A stretch of DNA of 64,000 bases from Actinokineospora diospyrosa (lineage in GTDB: Bacteria > Actinomycetota > Actinomycetes > Mycobacteriales > Pseudonocardiaceae): contig NZ_JAMTCO010000012.1 in assembly GCF_024171925.1 (NCBI RefSeq), positions 1 to 64,000 of the forward strand, written 5' to 3'. Positions 30,605 through 39,478 of this stretch are shown one piece after another. Position numbers and translations under genes: made by a program. Each line of letters begins with the position of its first letter. Position 1 is the stretch's first letter. Under the pieces are notes generated by a model. It saw only the letters and a program-made list of their open reading frames with translations. It searched no databases and had not been told where the DNA came from.

Positions 30605-31699
30605 TCACGCGGTCGCGGGAGCGTACCTACCGGAACCACCGGTGGTACCCGCGGCGAGGCCCAGGTAGAGCGCGGCGAGCTCGAACCGCAGCGCCAGCAC
30701 GGCGGCGCGGGTCGGCTCGTCGGCGGAGATCTCCTCGGCCGGGTCGATGACGTCGGCGGCGGGCAGGGTCTCGTGCGCCTGCCTGCGCACCGGGTCGCCC
30801 GGCCGCGCGCGCACGGCGAGCAGCACGACGCGCGGCGGCAGCGCGGCCGGACCGTCGAAGTTGTCCGGGTCGGCGAAGATGTCGCGCTCGGAGGTGGCGC
30901 GCACGGCCGAGCGGAACAGCGCGCTGCGGCTGTTGGCCTGCGGGAAACCGACCACGTCGCAGACCAGGTCGGTGTGCGTGCCGAGCACCTGCACGGCGTG
31001 GCGGCCGACCGCGGTCGCCACGTGGTCCAGGCCCCACAGCAGCGGGGCGTGCTCGGCCAGGCGCAGGGCCAGGGTCTTGGCCGGGTTCACGAACGACTCG
31101 TGCTGCGGGTGGTCGCGCTCGGCCTCGCGGTCCAGCTCGTCGGCGAGCGCATTGGCGTCGAAGCGCAGCAGGTCGAGGGTCTTGAGGGCGAGCAGGCCGG
31201 AGGTGAACGCGGTCGGGAAGCCGAACCCGGGTCGGATGGGCAGCCGCGGCGTGATCAGCACCCCGTTGCCCGCCGCCGCGGCGGCGACCGGGCCCTCCGC
31301 CGGGCCGGTGAGCACGACACCGGCGCCGCGGCGGCCCGCGCGGTCGACGTCCTCGGCGAGCTGCACGTCGCCCGGGTCGTCGGTGTGCGCGATGACCACG
31401 TCGAGCGCGCCGACCCACGGCGGGACGACGTCGGTGATCACCAGCGGCACCGGGCACGCGGGCAGCAGCAGCTCGGCCAGCAGCCGCGACACCGCGGGCC
31501 CCAGGCCGGGGCGGGTCATCAGCACGACCGCGCGCGGGCGCAGGCCGCCGAGCCGGTCGATGCCCGCCTCGAGCGAGGCCTCGGCGGTGGCCCGCACCTG
31601 GGCACCGGCCATGGCCCCGGCGCGCAGCAAGCCCTCCGGGTCGGCCTCACCCAGCCGGGGGAGGTCGTCGAGGAGGCTGTCGTCGGGGACGGCGGTCAC
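30605..31699 (-). CDS. SIS-domain protein (TobH/Rv3256c-like)
   Basis: A 364-residue protein of the sugar-isomerase-like family that sits between manA and manB in actinobacteria. Two SIS-like halves can be seen: PRAVVLMTRPGLGPAVSRLL near residue 55, and the region with HAPLLWGLDHVATAVGRHAV, which resembles phosphoglucose/phosphomannose isomerase C-terminal domains. No catalytic role can be named with certainty. The GTG start overlaps the stop of the Trm112-like gene by four bases (GTGA), so they are translationally coupled. Confidence 0.82.
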   Translation of the reverse strand: MTAVPDDSLLDDLPRLGEADPEGLLRAGAMAGAQVRATAEASLEAGIDRLGGLRPRAVVLMTRPGLGPAVSRLLAELLLPACPVPLVITDVVPPWVGALDVVIAHTDDPGDVQLAEDVDRAGRRGAGVVLTGPAEGPVAAAAAGNGVLITPRLPIRPGFGFPTAFTSGLLALKTLDLLRFDANALADELDREAERDHPQHESFVNPAKTLALRLAEHAPLLWGLDHVATAVGRHAVQVLGTHTDLVCDVVGFPQANSRSALFRSAVRATSERDIFADPDNFDGPAALPPRVVLLAVRARPGDPVRRQAHETLPAADVIDPAEEISADEPTRAAVLALRFELAALYLGLAAGTTGGSGRYAPATA

Positions 31700-31914
31700 T
31701 GGGCCGCCGCGGTCGGGCGGTCGGCGGAGGGGTCCTCCGCCTCGTCCAGCAGCAGCACCGGGATCCCGTCGGTGACCGGGTAGCGCCTGCCGCACTCGGT
31801 GCAGGTCAGCACGTCGGCCCCGGGATCATCCGGGGTGCCGACCCGCAGCGGGGCGTGGTCGTCGGACGGGCAGGCGAGGATGTCCAACAGCTGCTGGTCC
31901 AGTGTGACTGCCAT
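31696..31914 (-). CDS. Trm112-family zinc-ribbon-like small protein
   Basis: A 72-residue protein with ILACPSDDHAPL and LTCTECGRRYPVTDGIPVLL, the Trm112/YcaR signature. Three cysteines are visible (CPS, TCTEC), so the zinc site may be incomplete or completed otherwise. Trm112 proteins partner and activate methyltransferases, but bacterial copies are mostly uncharacterised. The ATG has gaggagg nine bases upstream. It lies between manB and the SIS gene in one operon. Confidence 0.88.
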   Translation of the reverse strand: MAVTLDQQLLDILACPSDDHAPLRVGTPDDPGADVLTCTECGRRYPVTDGIPVLLLDEAEDPSADRPTAAAQ

Positions 31915-31964
31915 GGTGGTCCTCCTCGTTGCCAGTGTCCCAGTCCGGTGCCGGTTCCCGCAGC

Positions 31965-33317
31965 TCAAGCGCGCACGATCGCCAGCACCTCGTCGCGGAT
32001 CGCGGCGACGGCGGTGTCGTCGGCCGCCTCCACGTTGAGCCGCAGCAGCGGCTCGGTGTTGGAGGCGCGCAGGTTGAACCAGCCGCCGCCGGGCAGCCGC
32101 ACGGTCAGCCCGTCGAGCTCGTCGAGCTCCACCCCGGTGCGCCCGCCGAACTCGGCGCGGATCGCCGCCAGCCGACCGGCCTGGTCGGTCACCGTGGAGT
32201 TGATCTCGCCGGAGGCCGCGTAGCGGTTGAACTCCCTGGTCAGCGCGGACAGCGTGCCCGGCTGCTCGCCCAGCGCCGCGAGCACGTGCAGCGCGGCGAG
32301 CATGCCGGTGTCGGCCTTCCAGAAGTCGCGGAAGTAGTAGTGCGCGGAGTGCTCGCCGCCGAAGATCGCGCCGGTGCGGGCCATCTCCTGCTTGATGAAC
32401 GAGTGCCCGACCCTGGTGCGCACCGGCTTGCCGCCGTGCTCGGCGACGATCTCGGGCACCGCGTCGGAGGTGATCAGGTTGTGGATCACCGTGCCGCCCG
32501 GGTCCTTGGCCAGCTCGCGCACCGCGACCAGGGCGGTGATGGCGCTGGGCGAGACCGGGTCGCCGTTCTCGTCCACCACGAAGCAGCGGTCGGCGTCGCC
32601 GTCGAAGGCCAGGCCCGCGTCCGCGCCGACCTCGCGCACCTTCGCCTGCAGGTCCACGATGTTCTTCGGGTCCAGCGGGTTGGCCTCGTGGTTGGGGAAG
32701 CTGCCGTCGAGCTCGAAGTACATCGGCACGACGTCGATGGGCAGGTCGGCGAACACGCTCGGGACGGTGTGCCCGCCCATGCCGTTGCCCGCGTCCACGA
32801 CGACCTTGAGCGGCCGGATGTCGGTGAGGTCGACCAGCTTGCGCAGGTAGGCGGCGTACTCGGCCAGCAGGTCCTTGTGCTCGACCGAGCCCTTGGTCTC
32901 GGCGACCGGGTGCTGGGCGCCCGCCTCGACATCGGCCTGGATCTCGGTGAGCCCGGAGTCCTGGCCGACGGGGGCGGCACCGGCGCGGCAGAGCTTGATG
33001 CCGTTGTACTTGGCCGGGTTGTGGCTGGCGGTGAACATCGCACCGGGCAGCTGCAGGCTGCCGGAGGCGAAGTAGAGCATGTCGGTGCTGGCCAGGCCGA
33101 TGTTGACCACGTCGACCCCGGTCGAGGCGACCCCGTCGCCGAACGCCTCGGCCAGGCCGGGCGAGGAGTCGCGCATGTCGTACCCGATCACCACGGCGGG
33201 TCCGCCGACCAGCCGGGCGAACGCGGCGCCGATGGCGCGCACCAGGTCGGTGTCGATCTGCTCGCCCACCACGCCGCGGATGTCGTACGCCTTGAAGACA
33301 CCGGACAGGTCGCGCAC
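31965..33317 (-). CDS. manB: Phosphomannomutase/phosphoglucomutase
   Basis: It converts mannose-6-phosphate to mannose-1-phosphate for GDP-mannose (and may also act on glucose phosphates). The 450-residue protein has the four-domain fold: FKAYDIRGVVGEQ at the start, the phosphoserine loop MFTASHNPAKYNGIK, the metal loop AFDGDADRCFVVD, the sugar loop GGEHSAHYYF and the phosphate loop RASNTEPLLRLN. The GTG at 33317 is eight bases after gggag. A longer frame running upstream crosses other genes and is rejected. It is the first gene of the manB-Trm112-SIS-manA group. Confidence 0.95.
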   Translation of the reverse strand: MRDLSGVFKAYDIRGVVGEQIDTDLVRAIGAAFARLVGGPAVVIGYDMRDSSPGLAEAFGDGVASTGVDVVNIGLASTDMLYFASGSLQLPGAMFTASHNPAKYNGIKLCRAGAAPVGQDSGLTEIQADVEAGAQHPVAETKGSVEHKDLLAEYAAYLRKLVDLTDIRPLKVVVDAGNGMGGHTVPSVFADLPIDVVPMYFELDGSFPNHEANPLDPKNIVDLQAKVREVGADAGLAFDGDADRCFVVDENGDPVSPSAITALVAVRELAKDPGGTVIHNLITSDAVPEIVAEHGGKPVRTRVGHSFIKQEMARTGAIFGGEHSAHYYFRDFWKADTGMLAALHVLAALGEQPGTLSALTREFNRYAASGEINSTVTDQAGRLAAIRAEFGGRTGVELDELDGLTVRLPGGGWFNLRASNTEPLLRLNVEAADDTAVAAIRDEVLAIVRA

Positions 33318-33544
33318 GGGGTACTCCCAGGGGTCGCGCAGGAGACCTCGGCAGCCGCCCGCTACTACTGGCCAGGAGCCTACCGGCGGCGGCGGAAGGG
33401 CGACGGTCAGCGTCTCCGGGACGGGGATCTTCACCGGGTTGTGCACGACACCGGGGCCGAACCGCCAAGCCGGGAACGATGCCGGGTGGGGAAGAGGGGG
33501 CGGGTGGCGGGAGGGAATGTCGGTGGGTGGTGGGAGGGAGTGTC

Positions 33545-33907
33545 TCAGTCGTTGATGGGGTCTGGGAGTACCCGGAGGTGACCCCGCCTGCCCGCGGCAC
33601 CGGCGCCCGGGTCGACCTGCTCCACCGGGCGGTCCACCCGACCCGCCTCGCGCACGGCCTCGGCCAGCGCGGTGAGGTCGTCGACCGAGGGTTCCGGGAG
33701 GGCGAACGCGCCGTCGTGGCGGACGACCTCCCAGCCGCGCGGGACGGTGAGGCGCAGCGCGTGCTCCTCGCACAGGTCGTAGCTGTGCGGTTCGGAGTAG
33801 GTCGCCAGCGGCCCGACGACGGCCGTGGACTCGGCGTAGGCGTAGGTCAGCGTGGCTACGGCCGGGTCGAGACACCCGGTCCGCGAACACCGCCGCACGC
33901 TCCGCAC
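33545..33907 (-). CDS. DUF3499-family protein
   Basis: A conserved actinobacterial protein of about 120 residues with unknown function. It starts VRSVRRCSRTGCLDPAVATLTYAYA, whose two Cys with DLCEEHALRL (Cys-x2-His) could form a metal site. The acidic tail is variable. GTG at 33907 is the family start. An upstream ATG is in another frame. It is divergent from the zincin-like gene, with 110 bases between. The order manB-DUF3499 / zincin-like / whiB2 is that of mycobacteria, as I recall it. Confidence 0.85.
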   Translation of the reverse strand: MRSVRRCSRTGCLDPAVATLTYAYAESTAVVGPLATYSEPHSYDLCEEHALRLTVPRGWEVVRHDGAFALPEPSVDDLTALAEAVREAGRVDRPVEQVDPGAGAAGRRGHLRVLPDPIND

Positions 33908-34017
33908 GATCGGTGACCATAGCGCCTTTGCGGGCCCGCGGGCTCCAAGTGCCGCACGACACGCCCCCGACACGCCCAACCGGCCCAGCACGGGACCCGC
34001 GTACCCTGCTCAGGGTG

Positions 34018-34473
34018 GTGACGGCTCGCAGTTCCCGGCGGCGCGGACGACGCAATCGCGATAGGCACGGCCGCGGGTTGCGCGGGCCGCTGTACCCCTC
34101 GACGCTACCCGCGGCGAGTACCCGCGCGGAGAAGTTCGACGCATTGGTGCTCGACGCGCTCGAGCCCATCGAGGCGCGCTGGCGCACCGAGCTGACCAAG
34201 CTCGACGTGGCGGTCGACGATGTGCCCGAGGTCACCCCGGACACCCCGGACGGGGTGCTCGCCGACAGCGGGGTCCCGCTGGCCCGGCTGGTGCGGGCCG
34301 GGGTCGACCGGCGCGGCCAGCCGACCAGGGCGCGGATCGTGCTGTACCGGCGGCCGCTGGAGGCGCGCGCCAAGGACAGCGCGGACCTCGCCGACCTGGT
34401 GCACGACGTGCTGGTGGAGCAGGTCGCCGCCTACCTCGGCCTGGACCCGGGGGTGATCGACGGCGAGTCCTGA
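34018..34473 (+). CDS. Zincin-like metallopeptidase-family protein (Rv3259-like)
   Basis: A 151-residue protein. A basic N-terminus (SSRRRGRRNRDRHGRGLRGP) is followed by the conserved domain with FDALVLDALEPIE and ADLVHDVLVEQVAAYLGLDP. The family is annotated metallopeptidase-like, but no HExxH is present: the matching segment reads HDVLVEQ, so catalysis is doubtful. GTG at 34018 suits the family start. The last 43 bases overlap the convergent glycosyltransferase gene. Confidence 0.8.
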   Translation: MTARSSRRRGRRNRDRHGRGLRGPLYPSTLPAASTRAEKFDALVLDALEPIEARWRTELTKLDVAVDDVPEVTPDTPDGVLADSGVPLARLVRAGVDRRGQPTRARIVLYRRPLEARAKDSADLADLVHDVLVEQVAAYLGLDPGVIDGES

Positions 34474-37400
34474 CCCTTCCGGGACGGGATCGCCGTCAGC
34501 AGGGCGAACAGCACGACGGCGGCTTGGATGAGCAGCAGCAGCCCGCGCAGCGTTGTGGGCTGCTCTATGCGTACTTCGGCCGCCCGCGTCGGCACGGTCA
34601 CCGCGACCGAGCTCCCCCATGCCCGCACGACCGCGACAGGCCTACCGTCGACAGTGGCCTGCCACCCGGGTTCCTCCTCCGCGGTGATGACCAGCAATCG
34701 ACCCTCAGCCCCATCAGAGACCCTTACCGCTACCTGAGGCGGGGCAGCGGCAACAGGCACCGCGCCATCGCTGGTCGGTGTCCCGCCTGTCAGCGCGAGA
34801 TGTGCCTCATCGGGTGAGAGCAGGTAGGCCGAACCGGAGCGCGGTAGCAACCGGAACACGGCGGAACCGGTCGAAGTCGGTGGGGCATCGGCGATCAGGG
34901 TTCCCGCGCGGTCGCGGAAAGCGTCGGCCTCGGCCCTGGGGATCACGACGAACAGGACTCCCGAGGCCGCCGCTCGCAGGACCGCGGTTCGGACCCGGTC
35001 GGCGTCGCCGGAGCGCAGTTCCCGGTCGAGTCCCGCGAGTCGTGGTCCGGCGGACGGGGTCGGCGCGAGGTCGTCGTCGCCGAACAGGGGCGAGCGGCCC
35101 GTGGTCTGGCGGGGTGCGCGGTCGGACAGGACGAGCACGGACCGGTTGGTGTTGGCGAGTTCGGCGGTCAGCGTGGTCGCCAGCCGCTCGCCACCGGTGT
35201 CGTCGAGCGGACCCTGCCGCCCGGGGATGATCACACCAATGGCCAGCACACCGAGGGCGGCCGCTCCCGCGAACACCGCGGGCCACCGCACTGGTGCCCG
35301 GCTGGTCCGTAGCGCCCCTAAGAGCGCCCAAACGAAACCCCAGCCGACGATCAGCAGTGGGACACCGGTCCACCCCGGCACGGCTGGACCACCGCCCAAC
35401 GGTGTCGCAGGCACCAACCGCACCAACACGACGGTCGCCGCGCCAAGCAACGCGAACGCCAACCCCGGCAAGACGGCCCGCCTAGCGCCGACAGCGATAC
35501 CGACGATGACAGCCGCAAGAACCGCGAACCCGACGAACGACCATGCCCCCGGCCCACCCGCGTTGAGGCTCGCTAGGTCTATCAGCGAGGCGGTAGGCGT
35601 ATCGACCAGTGAACCCAAGCCGTGCAAGACGACCCCGGGGTGCTGGATAACCACAGCAGGCCACGGCAGCAGCAACGCCAACGGCATGAGCACCAGCAAG
35701 AAGAGAGCCGCCCCACGCCGGGTACCGCCACCGGGGACGAGGACGAACCCGCCGAGGGCCATGGCGACCAGCGTCAGGTGGGTCAAGGGAGAGAAGGCAC
35801 CGATGGCCGCCAACCCGAGTGCCGTTCCCGCTGCCGTCGACAGCCAGGAACCCTCACCGACCCGGTTGCGCCCGATCAGCGCGGCGACCCCGGAGGCCAC
35901 CAACGGCAGCAAGATGTGCACCACGACCGCGTCGAGCCTGCCTTGCGCCACAGCAGCGGTCGCGGGCGGCAGTAGGGCGTACCCGAGCGCGAGCAGTGCC
36001 CGCACCCACCTACGCACCGGCGCCCGCCTGGTCGCCATATACGCACTTAGGCCTGCCAGCGGCAAATCAGCGAGGAACAGCAGCGCGACGACGACCTGCG
36101 GACCGCCTACGGGTGCGAAGACCGCTCCAAGCGCGCCGAGCACGGCCAACGCCGTCGGCGCGGGAGCAGCAGTCCCGCCCGCGACCCCGTGCCATGTCGC
36201 CAGGTACTCAGACCACACCTGGTCGAGCGACCCGACCGGCGATAACCGCCCACCCGCCAGGTCCACGCCAAGCCTGCCCGCGTTCACCGCGAACGCGAGA
36301 GCGACCAGTCCGAGGAGCAGCAGCAGCGGCGGCGCCAACGCGATCTGCCGCAACACCCGGCCGCGGTCGACGCGCACCAACACCGTCTCCGGCGCGGGCA
36401 CCGGCGTCGTCCCGTCCCGGCGAACCGGCGACGGTCGCGGCCCCGGGCTGGGCCGCAGCCCGGTCGGCCGCTCGCCGCCCTCGAGCACCAGCGGCACCGC
36501 GATCGCCTTCTCCGGTCGGCGCAGCCCGGCCCGCCGCGGGCGACCGCCCACACCCGCGGGCAGGACGTCCGGGCTCACCGGCGGCCGGGGCACCGCTGCG
36601 GGCGGCAGCCACACCGCCGCCGGGTCGTAGTCGCTCGGCAGCCGCCCCAACGCCGCGTCAGCCGCGACCCGCCTGCGGACCATGGTCGACACCGCGCCGC
36701 GCACGGCGTTGCGCAGCCTGGTGGAACGGCTGGTGAACAAGCCCCGCACGCTGCCGGACCGCTGGCCCCGCGCGGCCCGCTCCGCCCGCGCGGCGCGCAA
36801 ACCGGCGCCGCCGCCGAGCAGGTACGCCACCGCCCGCAGCTCCGCGCGCGACTCGGCCACCCTGCGTTGCATTGCGAAACCCAAGGCCCGCACCAGACAC
36901 AGCGCGCCGAGCCGGGGCACCCCCACCAGGAACGACGCCGTGGAGCAGTTCACCAGGAACGTCCGCAGACCGTGCCCCCGCGCCAGCGCCCGCGGTGTGG
37001 ACCCGAGCCGGGCGGACCCGGTGTCGACCCGTCGGCGGCGGGTGGACGCCGCACGGGCGTGCCGGATCCGCGCCGGGGGGACACACAGGACCACGTGACC
37101 GGCCTGGTTCGCCCGCCAGCCCAGGTCGACGTCCTCGCCGTAGAGCCCCAGCGCCCGGTCGAACCCGCCCAGCGCGTCCCACACCGAGCGGCGCACCAGC
37201 ATGCCCGCCGAGGACACCGCCAGCACCTCTGTCGTCTGCTCGAACGCCCTCTGCTCAAACGCCGTCTGCTCAAAGCTGGTCTGCTCGAAGCCGGTCTGCT
37301 CGGAAGTGGCCCGCTCGACCGAGCGGTCGGTGCCGCGCCCCAGCCGCAGCCAGTCCAGTTCGGACGGACCGACCCCGGTCTGCCGGTGCCCGGACGCGTC

Positions 37401-37895
37401 GGTGGACAGTCCGGCCTCGACCACCAGCCGGGGGTCCTGCCAGTCCACGACCAGCGGCCCGAGCACCCCGGCCGACGGCGAGACCTCGGCGGCGAGCAGC
37501 AGCGTGGCCAGGCAGTCCGGGTCGGGCGCGCAATCGTCGTGCAGCAACCAGATCCAGCCGCCCGGGTCGCCCCAGCGCTCGACGGCGTGCGCCACGGCGG
37601 CGTGCACCGCGTCGGCGAACCCGGTGGCGCGGTCCAGCGCGAGCACACCGTCGACGACCTGGTCCGGTCCGCTCAGCGCGGCCTCGAGCAGCGCGGCGGT
37701 GCCGTCGGTTGACCCGGTGTCCACGGCGATCACGTGCCGCGGCCGGGGGCTGGAGTGGCGCAGCGCCGACAGCGCGGGCCGCAGCCACTCGGCACCGTCG
37801 TGGCAGACCAGGACAGCGAGCACCGGCGCCGTGCGCAGCACGGGACCACCGCGCGCCAGTGCCGACCGGGACCGGGGGGGCACGGACCGGCACAC
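34431..37895 (-). CDS. Giant family-2 glycosyltransferase with polytopic membrane domain
   Basis: A 1154-residue envelope glycosyltransferase. Residues 20-340 are a GT2 domain: VIAVDTGSTDGT (near 56-66), the metal-binding LLHDDCAPDPD (118-127) and YGEDVDLGWRANQAG. Residues about 530-960 hold some 12 hydrophobic helices, and the last 190 residues are a soluble, probably extracytoplasmic domain before a final helix and RKG tail. Such proteins add sugars to envelope polymers; donor and acceptor are unknown. Residues 199-223 contain five FEQT-type pentapeptide repeats. GTG 37895 abuts its ribosome site; GTG 37883 is possible. It lies downstream of whiB2 behind a hairpin. Confidence 0.88.
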   Translation of the reverse strand: MCRSVPPRSRSALARGGPVLRTAPVLAVLVCHDGAEWLRPALSALRHSSPRPRHVIAVDTGSTDGTAALLEAALSGPDQVVDGVLALDRATGFADAVHAAVAHAVERWGDPGGWIWLLHDDCAPDPDCLATLLLAAEVSPSAGVLGPLVVDWQDPRLVVEAGLSTDASGHRQTGVGPSELDWLRLGRGTDRSVERATSEQTGFEQTSFEQTAFEQRAFEQTTEVLAVSSAGMLVRRSVWDALGGFDRALGLYGEDVDLGWRANQAGHVVLCVPPARIRHARAASTRRRRVDTGSARLGSTPRALARGHGLRTFLVNCSTASFLVGVPRLGALCLVRALGFAMQRRVAESRAELRAVAYLLGGGAGLRAARAERAARGQRSGSVRGLFTSRSTRLRNAVRGAVSTMVRRRVAADAALGRLPSDYDPAAVWLPPAAVPRPPVSPDVLPAGVGGRPRRAGLRRPEKAIAVPLVLEGGERPTGLRPSPGPRPSPVRRDGTTPVPAPETVLVRVDRGRVLRQIALAPPLLLLLGLVALAFAVNAGRLGVDLAGGRLSPVGSLDQVWSEYLATWHGVAGGTAAPAPTALAVLGALGAVFAPVGGPQVVVALLFLADLPLAGLSAYMATRRAPVRRWVRALLALGYALLPPATAAVAQGRLDAVVVHILLPLVASGVAALIGRNRVGEGSWLSTAAGTALGLAAIGAFSPLTHLTLVAMALGGFVLVPGGGTRRGAALFLLVLMPLALLLPWPAVVIQHPGVVLHGLGSLVDTPTASLIDLASLNAGGPGAWSFVGFAVLAAVIVGIAVGARRAVLPGLAFALLGAATVVLVRLVPATPLGGGPAVPGWTGVPLLIVGWGFVWALLGALRTSRAPVRWPAVFAGAAALGVLAIGVIIPGRQGPLDDTGGERLATTLTAELANTNRSVLVLSDRAPRQTTGRSPLFGDDDLAPTPSAGPRLAGLDRELRSGDADRVRTAVLRAAASGVLFVVIPRAEADAFRDRAGTLIADAPPTSTGSAVFRLLPRSGSAYLLSPDEAHLALTGGTPTSDGAVPVAAAPPQVAVRVSDGAEGRLLVITAEEEPGWQATVDGRPVAVVRAWGSSVAVTVPTRAAEVRIEQPTTLRGLLLLIQAAVVLFALLTAIPSRKGQDSPSITPGSRPR
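37227..37301 (-). repeat. 15-bp tandem repeat inside the GT2 gene
   Basis: Five in-frame copies encode EQTGF, EQTSF, EQTAF, EQRAF and EQTTE. They sit between the DDD and ED motifs of the glycosyltransferase domain, apparently in a loop. Confidence 0.8.
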
Positions 37896-37957
37896 CTCCC
37901 TCGTTCGCGGGCCATTGGCCGCCCACCGTACGACGAGACGCGCTGGACCGTGTGAAG

Positions 37958-37977
37958 CGCGGGCGGTTCAGCCCGCG
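37958..37977 (-). terminator. Terminator after whiB2
   Basis: A perfect 7-bp stem (cgcgggc with gcccgcg) around a six-base loop, between the whiB2 stop and the glycosyltransferase start. Confidence 0.55.
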
Positions 37978-38085
37978 TTATCGACGATTCCCGCGATCAC
38001 CTTGAGCCCGGACTCCCCAGTCAGGCCCTCGGTTCGAGCGCACCACCAGCACGACCGGGCCGACGCAGGTCGACCCGGGCCGCGG

Positions 38086-38400
38086 CTAGACCGCGCGCTT
38101 CTTCAACTTCCGCCGCTCCCGTTCGGACAGACCGCCCCAGATGCCGAACCGCTCGTCGTGCGCCAAGGCGTACTCCAAGCACTCCGAGCGGACCTCGCAA
38201 CCGAGGCAGATCCGCTTGGCCTCCCTGGTCGAGCCGCCCTTCTCCGGGAAGAACGCCTCGGGGTCGGTCTGCGCGCACAGGGCGCGCTCCTGCCACTCCT
38301 GCTCCTCGGTCTCGTCGAAGAACCCGGAGAACACCCCGAGGTCCTCTGTCGACCGCTCGCCCCACTCCACGACGCGGCCCCCGTCACCCAATCCCTGCAT
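38086..38400 (-). CDS. whiB2: WhiB-family iron-sulfur transcription regulator (WhiB2/WhmD-like)
   Basis: A 104-residue 4Fe-4S regulator, in mycobacteria essential for septation and division. The four cluster cysteines are in RALCAQTDPEAFFPEKG and ICLGCEVRSECLEYAL. The WhiB turn GIWGGLSERERR is followed by a basic tail KLKKRAV. The ATG at 38400 has gaggagg nine bases upstream; a longer ATG start at 38448 would add 16 residues not typical of the family. A good minus-strand promoter lies about 85 bases upstream. Confidence 0.95.
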   Translation of the reverse strand: MQGLGDGGRVVEWGERSTEDLGVFSGFFDETEEQEWQERALCAQTDPEAFFPEKGGSTREAKRICLGCEVRSECLEYALAHDERFGIWGGLSERERRKLKKRAV

Positions 38401-38480
38401 GATCGCCCGCCTCCTCGCCTTCCGCACTCCCCGGCTGGCGGATGCCATAGGCCGTCCCCGTGGCGAATGACATCGATGTG

Positions 38481-38509
38481 ATTACACCCGTGTCTCCGCG
38501 GCGGGTCAA
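38481..38509 (-). promoter_or_regulatory. whiB2 promoter (-35/-10)
   Basis: On the minus strand TTGACC (38504-38509) and TGTAAT (38481-38486) are exactly 17 bases apart. They lie about 80 bases upstream of the whiB2 start, and the spacing and hexamers fit the primary sigma factor. Confidence 0.6.
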
Positions 38510-38630
38510 GCGCGGCCCCCGAGCGGGTGATGGGATATGCGCTCCCCGTACCCGATCGTGTACCTGCCGAAACCGCGGCGATCGGCGGTCCGGTCGCCCG
38601 CCAACCGACCGACATTGCCACACTGGGGTG

Positions 38631-39380
38631 GTGCAGCGATCAGCGGTCCGCCCGTCACCGGTCTTCCTCGCGCTCCTCGTGCTCACCGCGGGGGGCGCGC
38701 TGCTGACCCTCCTCGAGGGCGAGACAGCGCTGCGAGCTGGGGTGTTCGTGCTCGTGCTCGGCGGGTGGGCGGTGTCACTGTGCCTGCACGAGTTCGGCCA
38801 CGCGATCGTCGCCTTCCGCGGCGGCGACCGCGAGGTCTACTTCAAGGGCTACCTCACACTCGACCCGCGCCGCTACACCGACCCGGTGCTGAGCCTGCTG
38901 CTGCCGCTGCTGTTCCTGGCGATCGGCGGCATCCCGCTGCCCGGCGGGGCGGTGTGGATCAACCACAACGCGCTGCGGTCCCGAGCGGTGGACTCAGCCG
39001 TGTCCCTGGCCGGACCGTTCGCCAACGTGGTGATCGCGATCCTGCTGGCGATCTCGGTGAACGTGTTCGAGCCAGCCCCCGGGATCGCCTGGGGCCTGTC
39101 GTTCCTGGCGCTGCTGCAGCTGGCCGCGTTCGTGCTCAACATCCTGCCGGTGCCCGGCCTGGACGGGTGGGGCGCGATCGAGCCGTACCTGTCCTACGAG
39201 GCGCGCCGGTTCGGCGCCAAGGCCAGGCAGTGGGCGCCGTTGATCCTGTTCGCCGTGCTGATCGGCGTGCCGGGGGCGAGCACGGTGTTCTGGGACGTGG
39301 TGCAGGCGTTCTACGGCGCGATCGGCGGGAACGAGCTCTACGCGATGTACGGCGAGTACGCGTTCTTCTTCTGGCGCTAA
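38631..39380 (+). CDS. M50-family site-2 protease-like membrane protein
   Basis: A 249-residue zinc metalloprotease of the intramembrane type. LCLHEFGHAIVAF (HExxH near residue 45) and the third ligand region NILPVPGLDGWGAIEPYL (LDG near 185) are both present. About six hydrophobic helices surround them. The family cleaves membrane-bound anti-sigma factors or signal peptides, but the target is unknown. The GTG at 38631 begins just before the first helix. It is divergent from whiB2. Rhomboid or PDZ domains are absent, so it is the minimal form. Confidence 0.9.
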   Translation: MQRSAVRPSPVFLALLVLTAGGALLTLLEGETALRAGVFVLVLGGWAVSLCLHEFGHAIVAFRGGDREVYFKGYLTLDPRRYTDPVLSLLLPLLFLAIGGIPLPGGAVWINHNALRSRAVDSAVSLAGPFANVVIAILLAISVNVFEPAPGIAWGLSFLALLQLAAFVLNILPVPGLDGWGAIEPYLSYEARRFGAKARQWAPLILFAVLIGVPGASTVFWDVVQAFYGAIGGNELYAMYGEYAFFFWR

Positions 39381-39478
39381 ACGAACGCTAAAGCCCGCGC
39401 GGGCAGACTAAACGTGAAAACCATCTCTCGGCGGTGGGGTAGACCTGCCGCCGACCAGACTTGCGAGGATCGCCGACC

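Noticed and set aside
33318..34373. Extension of manB to an 802-residue protein
   Set aside because: It would run through the DUF3499 and zincin-like genes. The phosphomannomutase fold begins at 33317.
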